Assembly (NCBI RefSeq): GCF_001014615.2
Contig: NZ_LBCQ02000006.1
Location: forward strand, 310,001 to 374,000
Source: Aquamicrobium sp. LC103
GTDB taxonomy: Bacteria; Pseudomonadota; Alphaproteobacteria; Rhizobiales; Rhizobiaceae
Length of the DNA stretch: 64,000 bases
Direction of reading: 5' to 3'
The notes beneath the pieces were generated by a model. It was not told the origin of the DNA and made no database searches. It saw only the letters and a list, made by a program, of their open reading frames with translations. Made by a program: the position numbers and the translations under genes. This document shows positions 53,666-64,000 of this stretch, one piece after another. How positions within the stretch are numbered: the stretch's first letter is position 1; the number at the start of each line of letters is the position of its first letter.

Positions 53666-54644
53666 CGAAGCTCTCTCCCTTCCATGAATTTCCAACGAGG
53701 ATTTCGGCGGCCTGTCCGGCCATGGCCGGCGCCATGAGAAATCCGTGACGGTAGAGCCCGTTGACGGCGACTACGCCGCCCTTCGGCGTCACCCTGGGCA
53801 AATTGTCGGCATAGGCGGGCCGCACTCCGCTCGACGCCTCGACCAGCCGCGCCTCGCCGAAGGCGGGATGCAGCGCGTAGGCCGCGTTGAGAAGCTCCAT
53901 CACCGAGCGCGCGGTGACCGGCCCGTCCGACGCGTTCTCGATCATCGTCGCGCCGATCATGAAGCGGCCATTGCCGCGCGGCACGACGTAGATCGGAAAG
54001 CGCGGATGCAACAGCCGTACCGGCCGCGTCAGCCTCACCTCCCCCGTTTCCAGATAGAGCATCTCGCCGCGCACGCCGCGCAGGCCTGCATCATGCGCTA
54101 GCGCCGCCATGCCGGTGCAGTCCACCACTCTGTCGAAGCGGCCGAGGGCGGCCGCATCCGCGCAGCCGAAGGCGAAGTTCACGCCTTTCGAGACGAGCTT
54201 TGCGTGAAGCCCGAGAAGAGCTTGCCTGGGGTCGAGATGCGCCTCCCGCCCGAAGAACAGGCCCGAGCGGAAGCGGCCGGCGAGGTCGGGTTCGAGCGCG
54301 GCGATCTCCTCGGCGGAAACGAAGTCGTAGCCCCGCGTGCGCGAGGCGAAGCGCCGCAGCTCCGACGCGTCGCGGGGCGGCGCGAGCACCAGCGTCCCCG
54401 CAAAATGGACGAGACCGGGAAGCGCGTCCTCCCACCAGGCGGCCGCATGCTCGCCCAATTCGATGACGGCCTCCTCGCCGCTTTCCCTCTCGCAGAAGGG
54501 CGCGAGCATGCCGCCCGCCATCCAGGACGCGCCGGCGCCGATCCCCGGTCCGCGCTCGGCAACGAGGATTTCCGCTCCCCTTCGGGCAAGCTCGTGGGCG
54601 ACGGTCAACCCCGCGACGCCGGCGCCCTTGACGAGAACGCGCAT
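53634..54644 (-). CDS. thiO: Glycine oxidase for thiamine synthesis
   Basis: A 336-residue FAD-dependent amine oxidase of the DAO fold making dehydroglycine from glycine. FAD-binding GAGVAGLTVAHELARRGAEILVAERG at the N-terminus; C-terminal VASSGVRPAYADNLPRV and NGLYRHGFLMAPAMA. Use of ThiO rather than ThiH shows an oxygen-dependent route. ATG at 54644, 4 nt after thiC. Confidence 0.94.
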   Translation of the reverse strand: MRVLVKGAGVAGLTVAHELARRGAEILVAERGPGIGAGASWMAGGMLAPFCERESGEEAVIELGEHAAAWWEDALPGLVHFAGTLVLAPPRDASELRRFASRTRGYDFVSAEEIAALEPDLAGRFRSGLFFGREAHLDPRQALLGLHAKLVSKGVNFAFGCADAAALGRFDRVVDCTGMAALAHDAGLRGVRGEMLYLETGEVRLTRPVRLLHPRFPIYVVPRGNGRFMIGATMIENASDGPVTARSVMELLNAAYALHPAFGEARLVEASSGVRPAYADNLPRVTPKGGVVAVNGLYRHGFLMAPAMAGQAAEILVGNSWKGESFDEAHRQRKRA

Positions 54645-54648
54645 CGCC

Positions 54649-56702
<2,054 letters not shown>

Positions 56703-56886
56703 TGCCGCGATAGTAGAAGGGCCGGCAGGCTTGTCAAGCCGAAGCTGCACGCGATCCGCCGACCGCGCTGCATTCCGGCCCGACCCATATTTCCGCTGAC
56801 CTTGGAAATGCCTTTGGGGAGTGGCCTGGGCCTGATCAGGCTGTAGAATAGGTCGAGCTGACGCTGCGTGGGAAATCGCCTGGGTG

Positions 56887-57525
56887 ATGACAAACAACGA
56901 CCATCGCACGTATCCGGAAACCATCGGCGTCGTCCTTGCCGGCGGCCTCGCGCGGCGCATGGGCGGCGGCGACAAACCCATGCGCAGGATCGGCGGCCGT
57001 GCCATCCTCGACCGCGTCGTCGAGCGGTTCCTTTCGCAATGCGACGCGATCGTCCTCAACGCCAATGGCGACCCCGGGCGTTTTTCCGCCTTCGGCCTGC
57101 CCGTCGTCGCCGACACGGTGGCGGGTTTTCCGGGGCCGCTCGCCGGCGTGCTGGCGGCTCTCGACTGGACGGCGGCGAACCGGCCGGACGCGCGATGGGT
57201 GGCAAGCGTCGCCGGCGACTGTCCGTTCCTGCCGCGCGACCTCGTTGCGCGGCTTCACGAGGCGCGGAAAAAGGAAGGGACCCGCCTCGCCGTGGCGGCT
57301 TCCGGCGGCCGATCGCATCCGGTGATCGGGCTTTGGGATATCGGCCTGCGCGAGGATCTGCGCCACGCCCTGATGGTGGAGGACATCCGCAAGGTGGATC
57401 GCTGGACGGGGCGCCACCCGCTCGCGACCGTCTCCTGGCCCACCGAGCCGCTCGACCCTTTCTTCAACGCGAACACGGTCGAGGATCTGGCTGAGGCGGA
57501 GAAGCTCGCGGCTCTGGCACAGTAG
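56887..57525 (+). CDS. mobA: Molybdenum cofactor guanylyltransferase
   Basis: A 212-residue nucleotidyltransferase attaching GMP to molybdopterin. GTP-binding motif [19 protein letters not shown] at the N-terminus, and [17 protein letters not shown] at 56887, or GTG one codon earlier. No close partner gene. It may supply bis-MGD to other enzymes; XDH normally uses plain or cytosine-type cofactor, so a link to xdh is not assumed. Confidence 0.92.
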   Translation: MTNNDHRTYPETIGVVLAGGLARRMGGGDKPMRRIGGRAILDRVVERFLSQCDAIVLNANGDPGRFSAFGLPVVADTVAGFPGPLAGVLAALDWTAANRPDARWVASVAGDCPFLPRDLVARLHEARKKEGTRLAVAASGGRSHPVIGLWDIGLREDLRHALMVEDIRKVDRWTGRHPLATVSWPTEPLDPFFNANTVEDLAEAEKLAALAQ

Positions 57526-57580
57526 CAGGTCCTAAATCACGGTCGGTCGGCTAGACTTTTCACCGCAGCGCGAAATATTC

Positions 57581-57594
57581 AGGAAAGCTTTCCT
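57581..57594. promoter_or_regulatory. 14-bp palindrome before the alanine symporter
   Basis: AGGAAAGCTTTCCT, perfect palindrome 50 nt upstream of the symporter start. An operator is possible. Confidence 0.35.
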
Positions 57595-57643
57595 TTAGGT
57601 AAGCTTAGCTTGAGCGGCGGGGGGGGTGAACGGGGACAATACA

Positions 57644-59065
<1,422 letters not shown>

Positions 59066-59210
59066 CGCACATTCGCCGGCCTTTCGACGGGCGGAAGGCG
59101 GCACCAACCATGCGCGTTGCCGCCATGCGGACCGAAAGCTGGATTCGGGCGGTAAAAAGCTGCGGACGGGTGTATTCCCAACAGGTGCCCCGATCTGATA
59201 GCACCCGTCG

Positions 59211-60149
59211 ATGCAGTCAGAAATTTCCGCAGACCTCGATGGCAATTCCCGGCTTTCGGCCACGGTCAGCGCCGTCATCGTCACCTACGAGCCCGATCTC
59301 GCGGCGCTCGGGCGGCTCGTGGCGGCGATTTCGGCGCAGGTCGGCCGCATCATCGTCGTCGACAACGGTTCGCGAAACGACGTCGGAAGCTGGCTGTCCC
59401 GTCAGGAGGCCAGCGTCGACTTCATCGCCCTCGGGGAGAATTTCGGCATCGCCCGGGCGCAGAATGCCGGCATAGGCCAGGCCCGCGCCCATGGCGCACG
59501 CCACGTGCTGCTGTTCGATCAGGACAGCTTGCCCGCAGCCGACATGGTGGCCCATTTGCTACGAGCCGCCGAGGCCAAGCGTGCCGAGGGCGTGAAGGTC
59601 GCGGCCGTCGGCCCGCGCTACGAGGATACGCGGCAGATGAACCCGCCACCCTTCATCAAGGTGGAGGGATTGCGGCTGAAGCGCCATGCCTGCGCCTCGC
59701 CCGATGCCGTCGTGGAAGTTGACTACCTGATCGCCTCGGGCTCGCTCCTCCCGATGACCGCGCTGGACGCGGTCGGCGGGATGCAGGAAGAACTCTTCAT
59801 CGACTATGTCGACATCGAATGGGGCTTGCGGGCGCAGCGCGAGGGCTTCCGCTCCTTCGGCGCATGCGCGGCACGCATGCAGCATTCGCTCGGCGACAAT
59901 CCGATCCAATTCCGCAACCGCCACATACCGGTGCACAGCCCGCTCCGGCACTACTACCACTTCAGGAACGCCGTGTGGCTTTATCGGCAGCCTTGGCCAC
60001 GATGGAACTGGAAACTCGTCGACGGCATTCGCCTGCTGCGGAAGTTCGTCTTCTACAGTCTCTTCACGCCACCGAGGATCGAGCACGCCCGAATGATGGC
60101 GCTGGGCATCGCGCATGGCCTGACCGGCCGGATGGGGAAGCGGCGATGA
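59211..60149 (+). CDS. GT2-family glycosyltransferase (rhamnosyltransferase-like)
   Basis: A 312-residue GT-A fold transferase. The nucleotide-binding region is VSAVIVTYEPDLAALGRLV, a DXD-like metal site is in HVLLFDQDSLP, and acceptor-site residues are in FIDYVDIEWGLRAQREGF. It resembles rhamnosyltransferases of O-antigen/exopolysaccharide loci. Its stop overlaps the next gene by ATGA, so the two are made together. Confidence 0.9.
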   Translation: MQSEISADLDGNSRLSATVSAVIVTYEPDLAALGRLVAAISAQVGRIIVVDNGSRNDVGSWLSRQEASVDFIALGENFGIARAQNAGIGQARAHGARHVLLFDQDSLPAADMVAHLLRAAEAKRAEGVKVAAVGPRYEDTRQMNPPPFIKVEGLRLKRHACASPDAVVEVDYLIASGSLLPMTALDAVGGMQEELFIDYVDIEWGLRAQREGFRSFGACAARMQHSLGDNPIQFRNRHIPVHSPLRHYYHFRNAVWLYRQPWPRWNWKLVDGIRLLRKFVFYSLFTPPRIEHARMMALGIAHGLTGRMGKRR

Positions 60150-60967
60150 CCACGGAACGGGCCGAAACGGCGGCTCCGCTCCTCACCATCTGCATCGTCG
60201 TTTACAGGTCCGATCCCGCGACGATGGAAGCGACGCTCACGAGCTTGAGCACGGCTGCGCGACCGCTCGGTCTCGAGCGGGTGAGGCTCGTGATCGTCGA
60301 CAACTCCCCGGAGGAGACACCACGCGACTGGCTCGGCGCCTTGCCGTCCGAGTTGCCCTTCGAGGTCATATCCGGGCATGGCAATGTCGGCTACGGACGC
60401 GCCAACAACATGGTGCTGGACCAGCTCGGCGAATATCATCTCGTGCTCAATCCGGACGTGGAAATGGCCCCGGATGCGCTTTCCCGGGCGCTCGCCTTCA
60501 TGGCGGCCAATGCCGATTGCGGGCTCCTGGCGCCCGCGGCATTCCATCCGGACGGGCAACGGCAATATCTGTGCAAACGCTACCCCGCGATCGTCGACCT
60601 CCTCCTGCGCGGCTTCGCGCCCGCAGCGATCAGGCGATTGTTCCGCAAGCGGCTGGACCACTACGAGATGCGCGACCTGATCGGCGAGGAGACCGTATGG
60701 GACCCGCCGATAGCCAGCGGCTGCTTCATGTTCTTTCGTGGAGCGGTCTTCCGGACGCTCGCAGGCTTCGACGAACGCTATCTGCTTTACTTCGAGGATT
60801 TCGACATCTCGCTGCGTGCGGGCCGTATAGCGCGCATCGCCTACGTGCCGTCGGTCCGCATCGTCCATGGCGGCGGCGCCGCCGCGCGCAAGGGGTTTTG
60901 GCACATACGCCAGTTCGTCCGCTCCGCCGGCATCTTCTTTACCGCGCATCGGATCAAGTTCTACTGA
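60146..60967 (+). CDS. GT2-family glycosyltransferase (WcaA/RfbN-like)
   Basis: A 273-residue GT2 with LTICIVVYRSDPATMEATL, LVLNPDVEMAPDAL in place of a DXD motif, and LYFEDFDISLRAG. Likely adds a deoxyhexose such as rhamnose or fucose in a surface polysaccharide. ATG overlaps the preceding stop (ATGA). A longer frame in the preceding gene is spurious. Confidence 0.9.
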   Translation: MTTERAETAAPLLTICIVVYRSDPATMEATLTSLSTAARPLGLERVRLVIVDNSPEETPRDWLGALPSELPFEVISGHGNVGYGRANNMVLDQLGEYHLVLNPDVEMAPDALSRALAFMAANADCGLLAPAAFHPDGQRQYLCKRYPAIVDLLLRGFAPAAIRRLFRKRLDHYEMRDLIGEETVWDPPIASGCFMFFRGAVFRTLAGFDERYLLYFEDFDISLRAGRIARIAYVPSVRIVHGGGAAARKGFWHIRQFVRSAGIFFTAHRIKFY

Positions 60968-61098
60968 GCGCTGTTCATGGCAAGACCAAAGAAGGAAGCC
61001 GAGCGACTTGTCTAAAAGGCACATAAAATCTGCGCAAAGTTGAAACTTCTTCTTTCATCTTATTTTAGCGGGCGCTATAGCTGTACCGGGATCGATTG

Positions 61099-61566
61099 AT
61101 GGCTGGGGGGCCGGAAAGATTGATACTGCCGCATTTCGAGCGCATTCTGGAAATCTGCAGGATCCGGGGCTGGCGCGAGGGCCACAAAACCCTGACGGTG
61201 GATCGCGACGGGTTGAAGGCGATCCTGCAGGAAATTCTGCGAGCATTGCCCTTCGACGAACGCTGGTACATCGACAACTATCCTGACGTCGCGGACGGCA
61301 TTGCGAAGGGTGAGATCGCCTCGGCGCGCACGCATTACATGGAGTTCGGCTTTTTCGAAGGCCGCCTGCCGGGCCTCAACGGATTCGACGGTGCGGCTTA
61401 TTGCCGGCATTACCCGGACCTCGCTCCCCTGCTTGCGCAGCCGCATGGCGCCGCCCTGGCGCAGTCGCATTTCATCGAACACGGCTATCGCGAAGGCCGC
61501 GAGACACCTGCCCGGGAGATCGAGATTCCGCCAAGGCAGGAAGCGACCACGCAGCCACTCAGCTGA
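61099..61566 (+). CDS. Protein with two YPDV...HY..G..EGR repeats
   Basis: A 155-residue protein. Residues about 1-50 are unlike anything I recognise. Two related units follow: FDERWYIDNYPDV (52-64) with HYMEFGFFEGR (79-89), and FDGAAYCRHYPDL (96-108) with HFIEHGYREGR (124-134). Repeats of this kind occur in glycosyltransferase-linked and surface-associated proteins of rhizobia, but no biochemical role is established. It stands between GT genes of the same direction. ATG at 61099 or the TTG before it. Confidence 0.75.
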   Translation: MAGGPERLILPHFERILEICRIRGWREGHKTLTVDRDGLKAILQEILRALPFDERWYIDNYPDVADGIAKGEIASARTHYMEFGFFEGRLPGLNGFDGAAYCRHYPDLAPLLAQPHGAALAQSHFIEHGYREGRETPAREIEIPPRQEATTQPLS

Positions 61567-61628
61567 CGCATTGCGTTCCAATTCTTAACGCATGATCGCG
61601 ACGCAGGGGGAAGACAGAACATTCCCGA

Positions 61629-63896
61629 ATGAAACGGGAATACTTTGATAAGTCTCTATGGGGAATCATGGCAGCGATCGAATTTCTTGACAGAAATGTA
61701 TCTAGAGAATTTGACGGATTGCACGCCGGAAACAGCGATTCCGAGCTCCTGCAACTCGAGGCTTTAAACAGCGATCCGCAGATCATCTTCAAGCCGGAGG
61801 AAATCATTCAGCCCGGCTGGTACCATGTCGCTCTCGCCATGGAGATGGGCGGCGATGCACATCCGCAAGTCTTCTTCGATTTCGGCAGCGGGTTCGACGA
61901 GGCCTTTTCCACCCGCCTCAAACGCAGCAAGGGAAGCCTTTTCTCCGCTGCTTTCAAGCTGCCCTCCCCTGCTTTCCTCGTGCGGCTAGACCCAACGGAG
62001 AACCGCGGCGCTTTCAAGATCAGCTCTTTCCGCCTGCGCGAATTGTCCGCGCCGGAGTTGGCCATGATGCTCGCCCGCCAGGCGCTGAGCATCATGCGCC
62101 GCGACCCGCGCGGCTTTATCCGCCGGCTGCCCGCCTACCTCAATGCATTGCGCGGACCCGCCTTTCTGCAGTTCCGCGACAACGCGCACGTGAAGGGCGG
62201 GGGAGATTATCCCACCTGGATCGCCCGTCATGATTTCGATGCCGAGCGTGACATGGGGGAAGTCGCCGCCGCGGTGGAAAGTCTGGACGTCAAGCCTCTC
62301 ATCAGCGTGGTCATGCCGGTCTACGACACTCCAGCCGATCTGCTCGACCAGGCGATCGCCTCGGTCGCGGCCCAGATCTACCCGAATTGGGAACTCTGCA
62401 TCGCCGACGATTGCTCGACCGCGCCGCATGTGCGCCCGCTGCTCGAGGATTGGCAGCGTCGCGATGAGCGCATCAAGCTGGTTTTCCGCGAAGAAAACGG
62501 ACACATCTCGCGCGCCACCAATTCCGCCTTCGCGCTGGCAAGCGGCGAATGGATCGCGCTTCTCGACCATGACGACCTCTTGCGTCCGCATGCGCTGGCC
62601 GAAGTCGCATTCGAGATCGCCCGCCACCCTGCCGCCGAACTCATCTATTCCGACGAAGACAAGCTCGATGCCAAGGGCAACCGCTACGATCCATTCTTCA
62701 AGCCGGATTTCTCGCGCGAGCTCTTCCGATCCCAGAACTATCTCAACCATCTGACGGTGCATCGAGCGGAAAACATCCGCGCCGTCGGCGGCTGGCGGCC
62801 AGGCTTCGAAGGCAGCCAGGACTATGATTTGAGCTTGCGCGTCTTCGAGGGAATAGATGCGGCGAATATCCGTCACATTCCCAAGGTGCTTTATCACTGG
62901 CGCGCCGTCGACGGCTCCACGGCCGTCTCCCGCGATGGAAAAGACTACGCCCATGGCGCCGGCATGAGGGCTCTCCAGGAGCATGTCGCGCGCGTGAAGC
63001 TGCCGGCGGCCGTCGAGGAAGCGCCCGAAACGCCTTTCTACAGGCTCAGATTCGCGGTCCCGGAACCGCAGCCGCTGGTAAGCCTCATCATTCCGACACG
63101 CGACCGGGTGGAGTTGCTCAAGGGCTGCGTGGAATCGATTCTCGAAAAGACCACTTACAGCAATTATGAGATCGTCATCGTCGACAACGGCTCGGTCGAG
63201 CAGTCGACGCTCGCCTATTTCAAGGAGTTGAAGAGCCGGAAGAACATCCGCGTGCTCGCCTATCGCAAGAAATTCAACTATTCGGCGATCAACAATTTCG
63301 CGGTCGGCAAAGCGAAGGGCGAAATCGTCGGGCTCATCAACAACGATATCGAAGTGATCTCGCCCGATTGGCTGACCGAAATGGTCTCGTGGGCGGCCCA
63401 GCCGGATGTCGGCTGTGTCGGCGCGAAGCTCTACTATGCAAACGACACCATCCAGCACGCCGGGGTCATTCTGGGGATCGGAGGTGTCGCGGGACACTCG
63501 CACAAATATTTTCCGCGCGACCATCCCGGCTATTTCTCGCGGCTGAAAGTGATCCAGAACCTCTCGGCGATAACCGGCGCCTGCCTGATTGTTCGTAAGA
63601 AGATCTTCGAGGCGGTCGAAGGGCTAAACGCCAAGGACCTAGCAGTGGCCTTCAACGATGTGGATTTCTGCCTGAAAGTGCATGAGGCAGGGTATCGCAA
63701 CGTTTGGACCCCATATGCGGAACTCTATCATCTCGAAAGCATTTCGCGCGGCGCCGAGGACAATCCGGAGAAGATAGCGCGTTTTATATCAGAGGCGACT
63801 TTCATGAAGAATAGCTGGCATAGTGAATTAAAATATGATCCATTTTATTCTCAAAATTTATCGAGATTTAAAGAAGATTTTTCGATGAAAGAGTGA
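61629..63896 (+). CDS. Two-domain GT2 glycosyltransferase
   Basis: A 755-residue protein with an N-terminal region (1-200) without a known domain and two GT2 domains: about 225-440 (VVMPVYDTPADLLDQAIASV, LLDHDDLLRPHALAEVA) and about 475-700 (LIIPTRDRVELLKGCVESIL, GLINNDIEVISPDWLTEM). Both keep their DXD-like metal sites, so two sugar additions are possible. Such duplicated GT2 proteins are common in capsule and exopolysaccharide loci. Start at 61629 or 61668. Confidence 0.9.
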   Translation: MKREYFDKSLWGIMAAIEFLDRNVSREFDGLHAGNSDSELLQLEALNSDPQIIFKPEEIIQPGWYHVALAMEMGGDAHPQVFFDFGSGFDEAFSTRLKRSKGSLFSAAFKLPSPAFLVRLDPTENRGAFKISSFRLRELSAPELAMMLARQALSIMRRDPRGFIRRLPAYLNALRGPAFLQFRDNAHVKGGGDYPTWIARHDFDAERDMGEVAAAVESLDVKPLISVVMPVYDTPADLLDQAIASVAAQIYPNWELCIADDCSTAPHVRPLLEDWQRRDERIKLVFREENGHISRATNSAFALASGEWIALLDHDDLLRPHALAEVAFEIARHPAAELIYSDEDKLDAKGNRYDPFFKPDFSRELFRSQNYLNHLTVHRAENIRAVGGWRPGFEGSQDYDLSLRVFEGIDAANIRHIPKVLYHWRAVDGSTAVSRDGKDYAHGAGMRALQEHVARVKLPAAVEEAPETPFYRLRFAVPEPQPLVSLIIPTRDRVELLKGCVESILEKTTYSNYEIVIVDNGSVEQSTLAYFKELKSRKNIRVLAYRKKFNYSAINNFAVGKAKGEIVGLINNDIEVISPDWLTEMVSWAAQPDVGCVGAKLYYANDTIQHAGVILGIGGVAGHSHKYFPRDHPGYFSRLKVIQNLSAITGACLIVRKKIFEAVEGLNAKDLAVAFNDVDFCLKVHEAGYRNVWTPYAELYHLESISRGAEDNPEKIARFISEATFMKNSWHSELKYDPFYSQNLSRFKEDFSMKE

Positions 63897-63940
63897 TGAA
63901 ATTAATATAATATTAATACTCTTGTAAAGAGGAACATTAT

Positions 63941-64000
63941 ATGAAGTTGAATATCTTCAAATTAATGTCTGACATGAATATATCACAAATAAATATTAGA
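63941..64000 (+). CDS. Partial N-terminus of an unidentified protein
   Basis: ATG with AGAGGA about 8 nt upstream opens 20 codons to the window edge, MKLNIFKLMSDMNISQINIR. AT-rich codons (AAT, ATA, TTA) differ from the rest of the window, suggesting acquired DNA. The length of the frame cannot be seen. Confidence 0.5.
   Translation, partial: MKLNIFKLMSDMNISQINIR

Noticed and set aside
63901-63917. ATTAATAT-A-ATATTAAT palindrome
   Set aside because: In an AT-only stretch such a palindrome is expected by chance; no regulator is suggested.

Overview
The window is GC-rich, densely packed chromosomal DNA, most likely from a member of the Hyphomicrobiales (Rhizobiales), probably in or near the Mesorhizobium/Aminobacter/Phyllobacteriaceae group. 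This is inferred from gene content: a fused indolepyruvate oxidoreductase, TRAP transporters, PuuE fused to OHCU decarboxylase, membrane-bound cytochrome-c urate hydroxylase, an Acr3 ars operon, and thiCOSGED under a TPP riboswitch. Strong Shine-Dalgarno sequences are common, and several genes use TTG or GTG starts. No rRNA, tRNA, IS element, prophage or CRISPR array was seen.

Layout. 1-2.6 kb: the start of an acyltransferase-like gene and a membrane GGDEF-EAL protein. 2.7-10 kb: indolepyruvate ferredoxin oxidoreductase diverging from TRAP permease genes, whose TakP-like binding protein lies convergently behind two back-to-back terminators. 10-15.5 kb: a class I amidotransferase-type hydrolase, a 2-hydroxyacid dehydrogenase/LacI/EamA group, and a MarR regulator diverging from a creatininase-family gene. 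15.7-18.3 kb: a CobW metallochaperone, a small P-loop kinase and a WD40 protein. 18.4-22 kb: an aminotransferase/glutamine-synthetase-like pair and a UdgX-type uracil-DNA glycosylase. 22-23.8 kb: glycerate kinase and a UPF0303 protein.

23.8-37.4 kb is a purine/ureide catabolic island. It holds guanine deaminase (guanine to xanthine), XdhABC (xanthine to urate), urate hydroxylase PuuD, UraH (HIU hydrolase), the PuuE-OHCU decarboxylase fusion (allantoin formation and opening), AllE and AllA (ureidoglycine to ureidoglycolate to glyoxylate plus urea), and an unassigned zinc deaminase. Allantoate amidohydrolase (allC) is not in the window. Glycerate kinase and the hydroxyacid dehydrogenase could handle carbon derived from glyoxylate. 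A LysR gene and a palindrome-rich divergent promoter are the likely control points. MobA, near 57 kb, belongs to molybdenum cofactor synthesis, although it is not proven to serve XDH.

37.4-48.7 kb: a CDF metal transporter, a VapBC toxin-antitoxin pair, the pcaIJF end of the beta-ketoadipate pathway with a divergent PcaR-like regulator, a haloacid dehalogenase, a TPR protein, xylBA, and a glutathione transferase preceded by a perfect 15+15 inverted repeat. 48.7-51.3 kb: an arsR-arsC(PTP)-arsC(Grx)-acr3 operon. 51.3-56.7 kb: thiCOSGED behind a TPP riboswitch with a visible Shine-Dalgarno-sequestering hairpin. 56.9-59 kb: mobA and a Na+/alanine symporter. 59.2-64 kb: the start of a surface-polysaccharide glycosyltransferase locus that turns sharply AT-rich in the last 200 bases.

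The best leads for something undescribed are the CDA-fold deaminase co-translated with allA, the 45-residue leader ORF coupled to dctQ, the aminotransferase/GS-like pair, the 24-residue membrane peptide, the GST inverted repeat and the YPDV/EGR-repeat protein in the glycosyltransferase locus. No clearly novel multi-gene system was found.
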